Shown here piece after piece: positions 20,267-29,761 of a DNA stretch of 64,000 nucleotides. The position numbers and the translations under genes were made by a program. Where the stretch lies: NCBI RefSeq assembly GCF_000240165.1, contig NC_017586.1, positions 310,001 to 374,000 of the forward strand. Direction: 5' to 3'. The notes under the pieces were generated by a model. The model ran no database searches. It was given only the letters and a program-made list of their open reading frames with translations, and was not told the DNA's origin. The DNA is from Streptantibioticus cattleyicolor NRRL 8057 = DSM 46488. Its GTDB lineage: Bacteria > Actinomycetota > Actinomycetes > Streptomycetales > Streptomycetaceae. The first letter of the stretch is position 1. Every line of letters starts with the position of its first letter.

Positions 20267-21463
20267 TCACAGGCGACGGGGCTGCCATTCGACGAGCAGG
20301 ATGGTGGCGTCGTCGCTGAGGTCGTTGCGCTGGTGGTCGAGGATGGCGTGGATGAGCAGCCGCAGCACCTCGGCGGGCTCCTGGCCGGCGGCGGAGGAGC
20401 GGATGATGAAGTCGGTGAAGCGGTCCAGGCCGAACTCCTCGCCGTTCTCACCGCGGGCCTCGGTGACCCCGTCGGTGTACAGCAGCACCCGGTCGCCGGG
20501 TTCCAGCGCGGTCTCGTGGACCTCGCGCACGGTCGGGCCGAGCCGGAACGGCAGCCCCATCGGGGGTTGCGCGGGGCGTTCCAGGGCGCGTTCCAGCACC
20601 CGTTCGTCGCGGATCAGCAGCGGTGGCGGGTGGCCGCAGTTGCACCAGCGCAGGACGCCGGTGTCGACGTCGAGCCGGCAGACCACGCCGGTGCAGAACT
20701 GGTCGGGCAGCCACTGGGCGAGCGCGTGGTCGACGGTCTCGATCATGTCCGGCAGGTCGGCGCCGGAGCGGCGGGCGTTGCGGCTGCCGGCCATCACCAC
20801 GGCGGTGGTCAGCCCGGAGGCGAGGTTGTGCCCCATGGCGTCGAAGATGCTGGCGTGCAGGATGTTGCGGGTCACCGAGTGGTCGAAGGCGTCGCCGCCG
20901 AGGTCGTAGGCGGGTTCCAGGACGGCGGTGGAGGTGACGCCGGGGCGGCCGACGCTGCGGGGCGGCAGGAAGGCGCGCAGCATCTCGGTGTGCAGTTGCA
21001 TGGTCTCGGTGCGGGTGCGGGCGACGAACCAGTCGCTGTAGGCGCGTTTGGAGGTGACCACCATGGAGACCACGGCGGCCAGCATCCGGCACCGGCGCAG
21101 CCGGACCCCGTCGAGCACCCGCGCGCGTACGCACAGCACCCCGAGGCGTTCGGCGCCGTCCACCAGGGGCACCCAGACCGTCATCGTGTCGCCGCACTCG
21201 TGGACCCGCAGCGAGAGCGTGCGGTAGGCCCAGCCGGCCTCGGAGGAGTTGACCGGCCGCGTCTCGGCGTCGTCGTCGAGCGGGATGAGCAGGCGCTGCT
21301 GGAGGTCGACGAGGTAGACGGTGGCGTCGGCGAGCCCGAGGACCTCGGCGCAGCGGTCGATGACGCCCGGCAGCTGGTAGGGCACCGCCGTGTGGGCTTC
21401 GGCGAGCAGCCGTTCGAGCTGGGTCTCGTCGAGCCGGGCGGCCCGGTCGTCCTCGTCGGCCAT
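20267..21463 (-). CDS. GAF-like/SpoIIE (PP2C) phosphatase
   Basis: 398 aa. An N-terminal ~135-aa GAF-like sensor is followed by a PP2C/SpoIIE domain (~165-395) with YDLGGDAFD, FDAMGHN, CGHPPPLL, LLLYTDGVTEA and LSDDATILL. It lacks PAS, kinase and STAS parts. It should dephosphorylate an anti-anti-sigma protein; the partner is not encoded nearby. GGAGGTGGTGGC precedes the ATG. This is the second PP2C of the window, and smaller than the one at 9028. Confidence 0.9.
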   Translation of the reverse strand: MADEDDRAARLDETQLERLLAEAHTAVPYQLPGVIDRCAEVLGLADATVYLVDLQQRLLIPLDDDAETRPVNSSEAGWAYRTLSLRVHECGDTMTVWVPLVDGAERLGVLCVRARVLDGVRLRRCRMLAAVVSMVVTSKRAYSDWFVARTRTETMQLHTEMLRAFLPPRSVGRPGVTSTAVLEPAYDLGGDAFDHSVTRNILHASIFDAMGHNLASGLTTAVVMAGSRNARRSGADLPDMIETVDHALAQWLPDQFCTGVVCRLDVDTGVLRWCNCGHPPPLLIRDERVLERALERPAQPPMGLPFRLGPTVREVHETALEPGDRVLLYTDGVTEARGENGEEFGLDRFTDFIIRSSAAGQEPAEVLRLLIHAILDHQRNDLSDDATILLVEWQPRRL

Positions 21464-22006
21464 GCCACCACCTCCGCCCCCTCAGTCTCACATCGATCCG
21501 TTCGGCTCTCATTTCCGGCCAGTGGCGGGCCGGGGCGGGTGGCGTGGACCGCTCGGCCGTGGGTGGTAAGAAGTTTCCGCAAGGTGACGAAGGAGTTTCC
21601 ACCGACGTCTTGACGTGACCAGGACATTTGGAGGATGGTCGTGGCGCACCGTCGGTCCTCGGCCGGCGTGGTCAGGGCCGGCAGCCGTCCGGTCCCGGTG
21701 TGGTACGACCGCCTGTCGGCTGGCGCGGCTCCGGGCGGGCGAGGCCACGTCGTCGGCCATGCCGTGAGGTCCTCCTCGTCACCAGGTCGCCACCGCCCGC
21801 GGGGCGGTACCGGCGGCGCGCGGACGGTCCGGCCCGGCCGGGCGCGCGTGCCGGGCGTCGCGGGCAGCGGCGTCCCGGACGGCGGGGCCGGGGACGCGGT
21901 GCGGGGATTCCGATGCCCCGAACGGCCCGGCGGCACCCGGGTGAGCCGCGCGCTCCACCCGGACGCGTACCCGGGTACCGCCCCGACCCCCACCGGGAGA
22001 CAACCG
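21464..22006. other. Intergenic region before the amylase gene
   Basis: About 540 bp between divergent genes; it should hold the amylase promoter. On the minus strand a possible 83-codon gene (21509-21760) starts MADDVAS behind GAGGAGGACCT; its product is Arg/Pro-rich and matches nothing I know, so I treat it as doubtful. Two similar GTTTCC boxes lie at ~21574 and ~21594. Confidence 0.5.
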
Positions 22007-23800
22007 ATGCTGCGCCATGCGCACGACCGGCCGGCCCGCCGCCGGCCCAGCAGACTGCGTGCCGCCCTCGCCTCCGGCGCCCTGCTCACCGCCGGGCTGG
22101 TGCCCCTGACGCTGACGGCCGCCGCCGGCCCCGCCCGGGCGGCCACCCCCTCCGGCGACGTGATCGCCAACCTGTTCATGTGGAACTGGCCCTCGGTGGC
22201 CAGGGAGTGCACCGACGTCCTGGGCCCGGACGGCTACGGGGGCGTCCAGGTCGCCCCGCCGGCCGACTCGCTGTCCACCTCCGGCCATCCGTGGTGGGAG
22301 GTCTACCAGCCGGTCGACTACCACCTCACCAGCCGGATGGGCGACGAGTCCGCCTTCCGGTCCATGGTCGCCACCTGCCGCAAGGCGGGCGTGAAGGTCT
22401 ACGTGGACGCCGTGATCAACCACACCTCCGGCGTCGACGGCACCTCCTACGGCGGCGTGACGTACACCAAGTACGCCTACCCCGACTACACCGACGCCGA
22501 CTTCCACCACTACCCCGCCGACTGCCCGCAGTCCGACGGCCAGATCCACAACTGGAACGACTACACCGAGGTCACCCACTGCGAGCTGCTCCACCTCGCC
22601 GACCTGCGCACCGAGTCCGCGCACGTGCGCACCACCCTCACCAGCTACCTCGACAAGCTGATCGACTACGGCGTTTCGGGGTTCCGGGTGGACGCCGCCA
22701 AGCACATCGGCCACGAGGACCTGGCGGCGATCGAAGCCCAGTTGCACACCACGGCCGACGGCACCCGGCCCTACATCGCCCAGGAGATCGCGCCCGGCGG
22801 CACCGGCGACCTGTCCCCCGCCTCCTTCGAGAACACCGGCGACGTGCTCGGCTTCGACTACGCCGACGGCCTGAAGTCGGCCTTCACCGGCTCCCTCGCG
22901 AGCCTGCGGAACTTCTCCGCCGGACTGCTCGGCAGCGACCAGGAGGAGGTGTTCGTCCAGAACCACGACACCGAACGGGACGGCTCCACCCTCAGCTACC
23001 GCGACGGGGCGGTCAACACCCTGGCCACCGAGTTCGAACTCGCCTACGGCTACGGCACCCCGCAGGTCTACGCCGGGTTCGACTTCACCGGCAAGGACGA
23101 CTCCCCGCCGGCCGACGCCTCCGGCCACGTCACCGACACCACCTGCGGCACGGGCTGGGAGTGCACCGACCGGATCCCCGGGGTGGCCGCGATGGTCGGC
23201 TGGCACGACACCGTGGCCGGCGCCCCGGTGGCCGACTGGTACGACGACGGCGCCGATCTGATCGCGTTCGGCCGGGGCGGCAAGGGGTGGATCGCGCTCA
23301 ACAACGGCTCCACCGCACAGCAGCGCACCTTCGCCACCGGGCTGCCGGCCGGCTCCTACTGCGACGTGATCCACGGCCGGGCCACCGCCACCGGCCCCTG
23401 CACCGGCCCGGCCGTCACCGTGGACGCCGCCGGCGACGCCACGGTGACCGTGCCGGCCAAGGACGCGGTCGCCATCGACGTGGCCGCCCGGGGCACCAGC
23501 ACCACGGCCACCGTCCCCGTCTCCTTCGACCCCACCGTGACCACCTGGTACGGGCAGAACGTCTACGTCACCGGCTCCCTCCCGGCGCTCGGCGGCTGGG
23601 ACCCCGGCAAGGCGGTGGCGCTCTCCCCCGCCGACTACCCGGTGTGGAAGGCGACGGTGGCGCTGCCGGCCAACACCCCGTTCGAGTACAAGTACGTCAA
23701 GAAGGACCCGGACGGCACGGTGGAGTGGGAAAGCGGTGGCAACCGCACCGCGACCACCGGTGCCTCCGGCGGCCTGACGCTCAACGACACCTGGAAGTAA
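22007..23800 (+). CDS. Secreted alpha-amylase (GH13) with CBM20 starch-binding domain
   Basis: 597 aa. Signal peptide ending near GPARAA (45-46), GH13 barrel (~50-400) with conserved DAVINHTSG, nucleophile Asp229 (GFRVDAAKH), acid Glu260 (IAQEIA) and Asp321 (VQNHDTE), an all-beta C domain, and a C-terminal CBM20 (~500-597; VTGSLPALGGWD and the W/Y-rich FEYKYVKKD segment). It hydrolyses internal alpha-1,4 bonds in starch outside the cell. ATG preceded by GGGAGA. It is convergent with the GH92 gene. Confidence 0.95.
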   Translation: MLRHAHDRPARRRPSRLRAALASGALLTAGLVPLTLTAAAGPARAATPSGDVIANLFMWNWPSVARECTDVLGPDGYGGVQVAPPADSLSTSGHPWWEVYQPVDYHLTSRMGDESAFRSMVATCRKAGVKVYVDAVINHTSGVDGTSYGGVTYTKYAYPDYTDADFHHYPADCPQSDGQIHNWNDYTEVTHCELLHLADLRTESAHVRTTLTSYLDKLIDYGVSGFRVDAAKHIGHEDLAAIEAQLHTTADGTRPYIAQEIAPGGTGDLSPASFENTGDVLGFDYADGLKSAFTGSLASLRNFSAGLLGSDQEEVFVQNHDTERDGSTLSYRDGAVNTLATEFELAYGYGTPQVYAGFDFTGKDDSPPADASGHVTDTTCGTGWECTDRIPGVAAMVGWHDTVAGAPVADWYDDGADLIAFGRGGKGWIALNNGSTAQQRTFATGLPAGSYCDVIHGRATATGPCTGPAVTVDAAGDATVTVPAKDAVAIDVAARGTSTTATVPVSFDPTVTTWYGQNVYVTGSLPALGGWDPGKAVALSPADYPVWKATVALPANTPFEYKYVKKDPDGTVEWESGGNRTATTGASGGLTLNDTWK

Positions 23801-23815
23801 GGGAGTTCGGAGCCA

Positions 23816-23849
23816 CGGCCGGGCCGCCACGCGTGTGGCGGCCCGGCCG
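23816..23849. terminator. Bidirectional terminator, amylase / GH92
   Basis: Perfect 15-bp stem CGGCCGGGCCGCCAC (23816-23830) with a 4-nt loop, centred between the convergent stops at 23800 and 23859. Confidence 0.85.
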
Positions 23850-23858
23850 CTGCCGGCT

Positions 23859-26231
23859 TCAGCCCACCGTCGGCCGGGGGGCGTCCTGCGGGCGGGTGCC
23901 CCAGTCCGACGGGCGGGCGTTGGTGGTCAGCGTGATCTCGTGGGCGGCCCGCAGGTCGGCGGTGGTCAGGTAGGTCGCCCGGTGCGGGTGTCCGGCGACC
24001 CGCACCGAGGTGAGGTAGCGCCCGCCCTCGTCGGCGCCGGGCGCGTCGAGGACGAGGCGGCCGTGCGGGAAGTAGGCGCGGTCCAGGGTGAGTTCGACCC
24101 GGTCGAAGGCGGGGGTGGTCAGCCCCCACACCGGTGATCCGGGCTGCACCGGGTACAGGCCCAGGCAGGAGAGCACCGCCCAGGCCGACATGGTGCCCAG
24201 GTCGTCGTTGCCGGTGATGCCGTCGGGGCGGTCGGAGAAGAGCGACAGGTGGCCGCGGACCACGTCGGCGGTCTTCCACGGCCGCCCGGTGGACAGATAG
24301 GTGTACGGCGCGCCCAGGTCGGGCTCGTTGTCGGGGTTGTAGACGGCGTGGTGGTAGTAGTCCGACGGGCTGTGCACCCACACCCGGCGGGTGGTGGCGT
24401 CGGGGTCGGCGAGCAGCCTAGGGTAGGCGAAGAAGGCGTCGAGCCGCTTGTCGGCCGCGTCCCTGCCGCCGATCAGGGCGAACATGCCCGGCAGGTCCTG
24501 CGGCACCAGCCACTGGTATTGCCACGCGGTGCCCTCGTGGAAGCCGACGGCGTCCTTGGGGTCGGCGGGGCCGGTGAAGGCACCCTTGGCGTCGCGGGCC
24601 CGGAAGAAGCCGGTCCTGCGGTCGAAGACGTTGCGGTAGTCGCGCCCGCGCTCCCGGAAGCGGCGGGCGTCCTCGTCGTGGCCGAGCGCCTGCGCCATGG
24701 TGCCGAGCGCCGCGTCGGCGAGCGCGTACTCCAAGGTGGCCGACGGCCCGTGCGCCGGGTCGAAGTCACCGGGCTTGTGCTTGGCCTTGGGCTCGTACGG
24801 AACGTATCCGAGCCGCAGGTAGGCGGGGTTGCCGCCACGGCCCTCGAACGGCGAGGCGGCGGACGGGACGCCGTCGGCGTTGCGCTTCAGCGCCCGGTAC
24901 GCCTCCTCCTCGTGGCCGGCGAGCAGCCCCTGGTGGAAGGCGCTCACCAGGAACGGGGTGACCGGGTCGCCGGTCATGGTGTTGGTCTCGACGGTCCCCA
25001 GGCCCCACTTGGGCAGCCAGCCGCCCTCCTCGGCGATCCGCAGCAGGGAGAGCGAGGCGTCGCGCAGTTCGCGTGGTGCCAGCAGGGCCAGCAGTTGGGC
25101 CTGGGTGCGGTAGGTGTCCCACAGCGAGAAGTTCTGGTAGTAGGTGAACCCCTCGGCGTGGTGGATCCGCCTGTCGTAGCCGGTGTAGGCGCCGTCGGTG
25201 TCGCTGCCGGTGTTGGGGGCGAGCAGCGCGTGGTAGAGCGCGGTGTAGAAGGTGCGGCGGCGCTCCGGGGTGCCGCCGTGCACCCGGGCGGTGGCCAGCC
25301 GCTGTTCCCAGGCGCGCCGGGCGGCGGTGCTGGTGCGGTTGAAGGTGCCGCCGCCCTCGGCGTCCAGGTTGCGGCGGGCGCCGTCGAGGCCGGTCCAGGA
25401 GACCCCGGTGACCGCGGTGACCACCTTGTCGGCGCGGGTGTCGAAACGGACGTAGCCGCCGCGTGGTCCGCCGCCGGAGGTGGTGCGGGCGCCCGGGGTG
25501 ACGCGGGTGCCCTGCCACAGGCCGTGCGCGGTGAACGGCCTGCTGAAGCGGGTGACGGTGTACACGGTGTAGGGGCGGGTGTCGGCGCAGAAGCCGTGTC
25601 CGGTGACGCTGGCGGCGACGGTGCGGTCGTCGAGTACGGTCACCTTGCTGGAGGTCACCTTGTGCAGTGCCTGCCCGGCGTTGATCAGTACGTTGGCGGT
25701 GCGGGTGGCGGGGAAGGTGTAGCGCTGCCAGCCGGTGCGGGTGGTGGCGGTCAGCTCGGCGGTGATGCCCCCGTAGGAGGAGAGCCGGACGCGGTAGTAC
25801 CCGGGGGACGCCTGCTCGCCGGCGTGGGTGAAGGACGCCGCGTACTTGGCGTCGTCGGTGCGGGTGACGGCCCCGGTGGTGGGCAGCAGCGGTACGTCGC
25901 CGCCGGCCGCGCAGCCGGCCCCGGACAGGTGGAGCTGGCTGAAGCCGCGGATCCGGGTGTCGTCGTAGCCGTATCCGGAGAAGTGCCCGGTGTCCGGTGA
26001 CACCTGCACCATGCCGAACGGCACGGTGGCGCCGGGGAAGGTGTTGCCCTGGTTGCGGGTGCCGGTGAACGGGTTGACCTCTGCGGCCAGTTGGCGCTCG
26101 TTGGGGTCGTGAGCGGCGATCGCGGTGCCGGGCGCGGTGACGGCCAGCGCGACGACGCCGGCGGCCAGCGAGCGCAGGGCGGACCGGCGGGGCGGGCGCG
26201 GGAGGCGGGGGAGGTGGCGGAAGGATCTCAC
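23859..26231 (-). CDS. Secreted GH92 alpha-mannosidase
   Basis: 790 aa. Signal peptide to about residue 40 (GTAIAAHD), N-terminal beta-sandwich domain (~50-270; VNPFTGTRNQGNTFPGA, VSPDTGHFSGYGYDD) and an (alpha/alpha)6 catalytic domain with the family signature GNDDLGTMSAWAVLSCLGLY near residue 700. The family consists of Ca2+-dependent exo-alpha-mannosidases, mostly alpha-1,2, that trim mannans and N-glycans. GTG start; its ribosome site is weak and close. No GH92 helper genes are adjacent. Confidence 0.92.
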   Translation of the reverse strand: MRSFRHLPRLPRPPRRSALRSLAAGVVALAVTAPGTAIAAHDPNERQLAAEVNPFTGTRNQGNTFPGATVPFGMVQVSPDTGHFSGYGYDDTRIRGFSQLHLSGAGCAAGGDVPLLPTTGAVTRTDDAKYAASFTHAGEQASPGYYRVRLSSYGGITAELTATTRTGWQRYTFPATRTANVLINAGQALHKVTSSKVTVLDDRTVAASVTGHGFCADTRPYTVYTVTRFSRPFTAHGLWQGTRVTPGARTTSGGGPRGGYVRFDTRADKVVTAVTGVSWTGLDGARRNLDAEGGGTFNRTSTAARRAWEQRLATARVHGGTPERRRTFYTALYHALLAPNTGSDTDGAYTGYDRRIHHAEGFTYYQNFSLWDTYRTQAQLLALLAPRELRDASLSLLRIAEEGGWLPKWGLGTVETNTMTGDPVTPFLVSAFHQGLLAGHEEEAYRALKRNADGVPSAASPFEGRGGNPAYLRLGYVPYEPKAKHKPGDFDPAHGPSATLEYALADAALGTMAQALGHDEDARRFRERGRDYRNVFDRRTGFFRARDAKGAFTGPADPKDAVGFHEGTAWQYQWLVPQDLPGMFALIGGRDAADKRLDAFFAYPRLLADPDATTRRVWVHSPSDYYHHAVYNPDNEPDLGAPYTYLSTGRPWKTADVVRGHLSLFSDRPDGITGNDDLGTMSAWAVLSCLGLYPVQPGSPVWGLTTPAFDRVELTLDRAYFPHGRLVLDAPGADEGGRYLTSVRVAGHPHRATYLTTADLRAAHEITLTTNARPSDWGTRPQDAPRPTVG

Positions 26232-26332
26232 GCCCTCACGATCCGTCAGCCCGCGGCGGGCGGCGCGCGGTGAGGTCCGAACGAGGGCGCGGTGACGGCC
26301 CTTCCGGTGAGCGGCCGACCGGGCGGATCAGT

Positions 26333-26374
26333 TGCAGAGGACTCTGTGCAGAGGACTCTCTGCACCGGTACGCT
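26333..26374 (+). promoter_or_regulatory. Operator repeats and leaderless promoter of the ArsR-type gene
   Basis: TGCAGAGGACTCT occurs twice in direct tandem (26333-26346, 26347-26360), and the second copy with the next bases forms the inverted repeat TGCAGAG-GACT-CTCTGCA (26347-26364). A TACGCT -10-like hexamer (26369-26374) lies 7 nt before the ATG at 26382, which would give a leaderless mRNA. Autoregulation by the ArsR-type protein is the natural reading. Confidence 0.6.
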
Positions 26375-26381
26375 CCCCGCC

Positions 26382-26894
26382 ATGACCGAAACCACCGGGG
26401 CCGGCGGACCGGCACCCCGGCACGTGGACGCCCGCACCCTGCGCGGCCTGGCCCACCCGCTGCGCATCCACATCCTGGAAGTGCTCAAGCTGGAGGGGCC
26501 GGCCACCTCGGCGGGGCTCGCCGAACGGCTGGGCGAGAACACCGGCACACTCAGCTGGCACCTGCGCCACCTCGCCGCCCACGGCTTCATCGAGGAGGAG
26601 ACCGGGCGCGGCACCCGGCGCGAACGCTGGTGGCGGGCGGTGCGCTCCACCATGGTGCTCGACTCCGCCGAGCTGCGCGCCGACCCCGCCGCCCGCGGCG
26701 CGTTCGCCGTCTCCGACTGGACGCACCTGCGGCTGACGCCCGACCGGCTGCGCGCGCTCACCGAGGAGCTGGCCCGGGTGGTCGCGAGCTACGCGCCGGA
26801 TCCGGACGCCGAGCCGGAGGCGGACGCGCTGCCGGTCGTCGTCCAGGTGCAGGCGTTCCCGTACCGGGCGCCCGGCGCCGGGGACGAGGGGTGA
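26382..26894 (+). CDS. ArsR-type winged-helix transcriptional regulator
   Basis: 170 aa. A winged helix-turn-helix spans ~18-95: LAHPLRIHILEVL, then the recognition region NTGTLSWHLRHLAAHGFIEE. No cysteine metal site is seen, so it belongs with the metal-independent ArsR/helix-turn-helix regulators common beside drug transporters. ATG 26382 was chosen because the repeat operator and a -10 element end just upstream; starts further upstream would lie inside them. Its stop overlaps the GTG of the broken MFS gene by 4 nt. Confidence 0.87.
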   Translation: MTETTGAGGPAPRHVDARTLRGLAHPLRIHILEVLKLEGPATSAGLAERLGENTGTLSWHLRHLAAHGFIEEETGRGTRRERWWRAVRSTMVLDSAELRADPAARGAFAVSDWTHLRLTPDRLRALTEELARVVASYAPDPDAEPEADALPVVVQVQAFPYRAPGAGDEG

Positions 26895-28229
26895 GAGCGG
26901 CGGCGGCCCGGCCGGCCCTGCGGGGCGCGCGCCCACAGGGGCCCGGCGGACCGCTGCGGCGCCACCGCGATTTCCGGCTGCTGTGGTGCGGACAGACCAC
27001 CGCGAAGTTCGGCACCGCGGTCGGCGGTGTAGCGATGCCGCTGGTGGCGCTGACCGCGCTGCGGGCGGACACCTTCGAGGTGGGGGTGGTGGGGGCCGCC
27101 GCCTGGCTCCCCTGGCTCCTCGTCGGGCTGCCGGCCGGTGCCTGGGTGGACCGGCTGCCGCGCCGGGCGGTGATGGTGTGCGCGGACGTGGCGGCGCTGG
27201 TGCTCTTCGGCAGCGTGCCGGTGGCCGCCTGGTGCGGTGTGCTCACCATGGCGCACCTGCTGGCCGTGGCCCTGCTCGGCGGGGTGGCGGCGGTCTTCTT
27301 CCAGACCGCCTACAGCGCCTGTCTGCCCGGTCTGCTCGACCCGCGCGACCAGGCGGAGGGCAACGCGCGGCTGCACGGCAGCGCCTCGGCGGCGCAGATC
27401 GCCGGGCAGAGCGCGGGCGGGCTGCTGGCACAGGCGGCCGGGGCGGGGGACGGGCTGGCGGCCAACGCGGCCGGGTTCGCCGTCTCGCTGCTGTGCCTGG
27501 CCCGGATCCGGCACCGGGAACCGCCCCGTACCGCCCGGCGCGACGGCACCCGGCTGCGCCACGAGGTGGCGGTGGGGCTGCGGCTGGTGCTGGGTGACCG
27601 GTGACTGCGCACCCTCACCCTCTTCGGCGCCGCCTCCAACCTCGCGCTCATGGGGTACCAGACGCTCCAGGTGGTCTTCCTGGTGCGGTGGGTGGGGCTG
27701 CCCGCCGGTGCGGTCGGGCCGCTGATCGCCGCCACGGGCACCGGCGGGGTGGCCGGGGCGGCGCTGACCCGGCGGGTGGCGGCCCGGCTGGGCACGGCCC
27801 GCGCGATGCTGGTGTTCGAGCTGGTGGTGCCGGTGCCGGTGCAGCTCATGCCGCTGACCACACGCGGCGCGGGCGCGGTGCTCTTCGTGGCCGGCGGCTT
27901 CTGCGTCTCGTGCGGGGTGGTGGCCCGCCAACGTGCTGAAGGCCGGGTTCACCCAGCGCTACTGCGCGCCCGGGGTGCTGGGCCGGGTCACCGCGAGCGC
28001 CGCCTTCCTCAACTACGGCACGCTCCCGCTGGGCGCCCTGCTCGGCGGTGCGCTGGGCGAGTGGCTGGGGGCGCGCACCGGGCTGTGGATCACCACGGCC
28101 GGGGTACCGCTGTCGGCGCTGATCCTGTTGTGTTCTCCGGTCCGGCGGGTACGGGAGCTGCCCGGCGGTTTCGCCCCGGGCGGCTCGGGCAACCCGGCGG
28201 ACGACACGTACGCCGAGCAGGGAGCGTGA
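26891..28229 (+). pseudogene. MFS transporter broken by a stop codon and a frameshift
   Basis: Begins GTGA over the ArsR stop. Frame 2 reads an MFS exporter (HRDFRLLWCGQTTAKFGTAV at the start, LPAGAWVDRLPRR in the A-motif loop) to an in-frame TGA at 27602-27604, where GDR-stop-LRTLTLFG suggests a lost Trp codon. The same frame continues past the stop to ~27925. There one extra base in GGCCCGCC moves the reading to frame 0, which finishes ANVLKAGFTQRYCAPGVLGR and the rest to 28229. Corrected product ~445 aa, an MFS drug exporter of the TetR/ArsR-linked type. Two independent lesions make a natural pseudogene likely, unless the sequence is faulty here. Confidence 0.85.
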
Positions 28230-28314
28230 GACGGCCGCGGGCCCCGGCAACCCGTCGGCCCCGTGCTCCGGCCGGCGACCACACTCCGACGACGTCAGCA
28301 GATTGGAGCAGCCC

Positions 28315-28698
28315 ATGGATTACCCGACGTTCCTGGCCGCGGTCCGCGAGCGCGGCCACTACGACCGGGCGGAGGCCGAACGGGTCACCACCGCGGTGGT
28401 GGGCACCCTCGGCGACCGGCTGGCCCCGGGCACCGCGGGGAACCTGGCCGACCAGTTGCCCGCCGAGCTGTCCGAGACCCTCAACGACGCCCGGGCGCTC
28501 CCCCGCGACTGGGGGGTGCGCGAGTTCGTCCACCACGTGGCCGAGACCACCGGGGACGACGAACGCACCGCGGAGGCCCACACCCGTACCGTGCTGTCGG
28601 TGCTCGCCCAGCAGATCGGCGGGGGCGAGCTGGACAAGACGCTCAGCCAGCTGCCCTCGGGGTACGCCGACCTGTTCGGGGTGGCGGAGCTGCGCTGA
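28315..28698 (+). CDS. DUF2267 protein
   Basis: 127 aa, all-helical, soluble. It starts MDYPTFLAAVRERG with the DUF2267 pattern of repeated helices (ERVTTAVVGTLGDRL, NLADQLPAEL, REFVHHVAETTG, LDKTLSQLPSGYADLF). The function of this family is unknown. ATG with TTGGAGCAGCCC before it. It is followed by a strong bidirectional terminator. Confidence 0.85.
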   Translation: MDYPTFLAAVRERGHYDRAEAERVTTAVVGTLGDRLAPGTAGNLADQLPAELSETLNDARALPRDWGVREFVHHVAETTGDDERTAEAHTRTVLSVLAQQIGGGELDKTLSQLPSGYADLFGVAELR

Positions 28699-28725
28699 GC
28701 GCCGGCGTGGTGTGACGCGGCGGGC

Positions 28726-28778
28726 GGGACACCGGGCGCCCGCGGCCTTCGCGACGGGCCGCGGTCGCCCGGTGTCCC
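28726..28778. terminator. Two-tier bidirectional terminator, DUF2267 / WhiB
   Basis: Outer 13-bp stem GGGACACCGGGCG (28726-28738 with 28766-28778) enclosing a second stem CCGCGGCC/GGCCGCGG. It lies between the convergent stops at 28698 and 28884. Confidence 0.8.
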
Positions 28779-28883
28779 GTGCGCGGTCGGCGCTCGGCCG
28801 GGTTCGGTAAGGGTCCGCCGGCCGCGCCGGTGCGGGTCGTGCCGGAGCTTGTCGTCGGCTTCCGCGCCGGCCCGCGCGGGCGG

Positions 28884-29153
28884 CTAGCCCCGGTGCACAC
28901 GATGGCGTACGCGGCGCTCCTCGCGGCGGGCCGCGAGATGGAGCAGCCTGCGTTCATCGGGGTCGGTGCCGCCCCACACCCCGCTGTCCTGACCCATCGT
29001 CAGTGCCCAGTGCAGGCATTCGTCGGCGACCGGGCAGCCACGGCAGACCTGTTTGGCCGCCTCGGTCTGGAGCTGGGCCGGCACTCCGGTGCCGACCGGG
29101 AAGAACAGTTCCGGGTCCTCGTGCCGGCAGGCGGCACGGTCACGCCACGCCAT
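28884..29153 (-). CDS. WhiB-family iron-sulfur transcription factor
   Basis: 89 aa. Four cysteines in the WhiB spacing (C9, C37, C40, C46) bind a [4Fe-4S] cluster; GVWGG turn at 58-62; basic C-terminal tail (ARREERRVRHRVHR) for DNA or sigma-factor contact. The length and the DPELFFP segment are closest to the short WhiB1/WblE subgroup. ATG 29153 has GGAAGGAACG upstream; a start 16 codons earlier is possible but lacks a ribosome site. Single-gene unit. Confidence 0.9.
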   Translation of the reverse strand: MAWRDRAACRHEDPELFFPVGTGVPAQLQTEAAKQVCRGCPVADECLHWALTMGQDSGVWGGTDPDERRLLHLAARREERRVRHRVHRG

Positions 29154-29405
29154 GACGTCGTTCCTTCCAGGAGAGGGCGGGCGGGCTTCGGTCTCATCCA
29201 CGTCTCCCCGCCGGCCGCCGCCCGGTCCGGTGGCAGCGGCGGGTGATGCGTCCCGGGGTACCCGCCGAACGCGTCATCATGCCTGCCACGCACGGGAGTT
29301 GGGGCGCGGCCCGACGCCCCCCCGGGCGAGCCGCATGGCCACGCGCACCGACGGGTACGCGAAGCCGGACGCGAACCACGGCGACCAGCGAAGGAGCGGC
29401 ACACC

Positions 29406-29642
29406 ATGACGGCGGAACGGCGCACCGAGGAACCGGGCGGCCGGGCCAGGGCCGTCCCCCGGGACATGCCCGACCAGCAGGCCGGACCCGACGACACCAC
29501 CGCACCGGCGGCCGGCGACACCGCGGACGAGCGGCCGGACGAGACCCTCCCCGACACCGACCAGGCCGGCACCGGCCGCCGCGGCGCCCCGCACCACGGC
29601 GGCGGCCACGGACGCCAGGTGCCCGCGGAACCCCCCGACTGA
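29406..29642 (+). CDS. Small hydrophilic protein, unknown function
   Basis: 78 aa, rich in Asp, Glu, Gly, Pro and Arg, with no hydrophobic segment; probably disordered. A good ribosome site (GAAGGAGCGGCACACC) precedes the ATG, which is the main support. I do not recognise a family. Confidence 0.55.
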   Translation: MTAERRTEEPGGRARAVPRDMPDQQAGPDDTTAPAAGDTADERPDETLPDTDQAGTGRRGAPHHGGGHGRQVPAEPPD

Positions 29643-29761
29643 TCCGTCCGGCCCGGCGGGCGCAGGCCGGTGTTAGGGCAGGGCGCGGACGTGACCGGCC
29701 GCGTCCTCGCACGCGACAAACCCGGCGACATCGACGACCGGCCTCGGGATACTGGGCGCCC

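Noticed and set aside
21509-21760. 83-codon gene upstream of the second PP2C gene
   Set aside because: It has a good ribosome site and a MADD start like that of the PP2C gene, but the product is an Arg/Pro-rich unrecognised sequence; noted only as doubtful.
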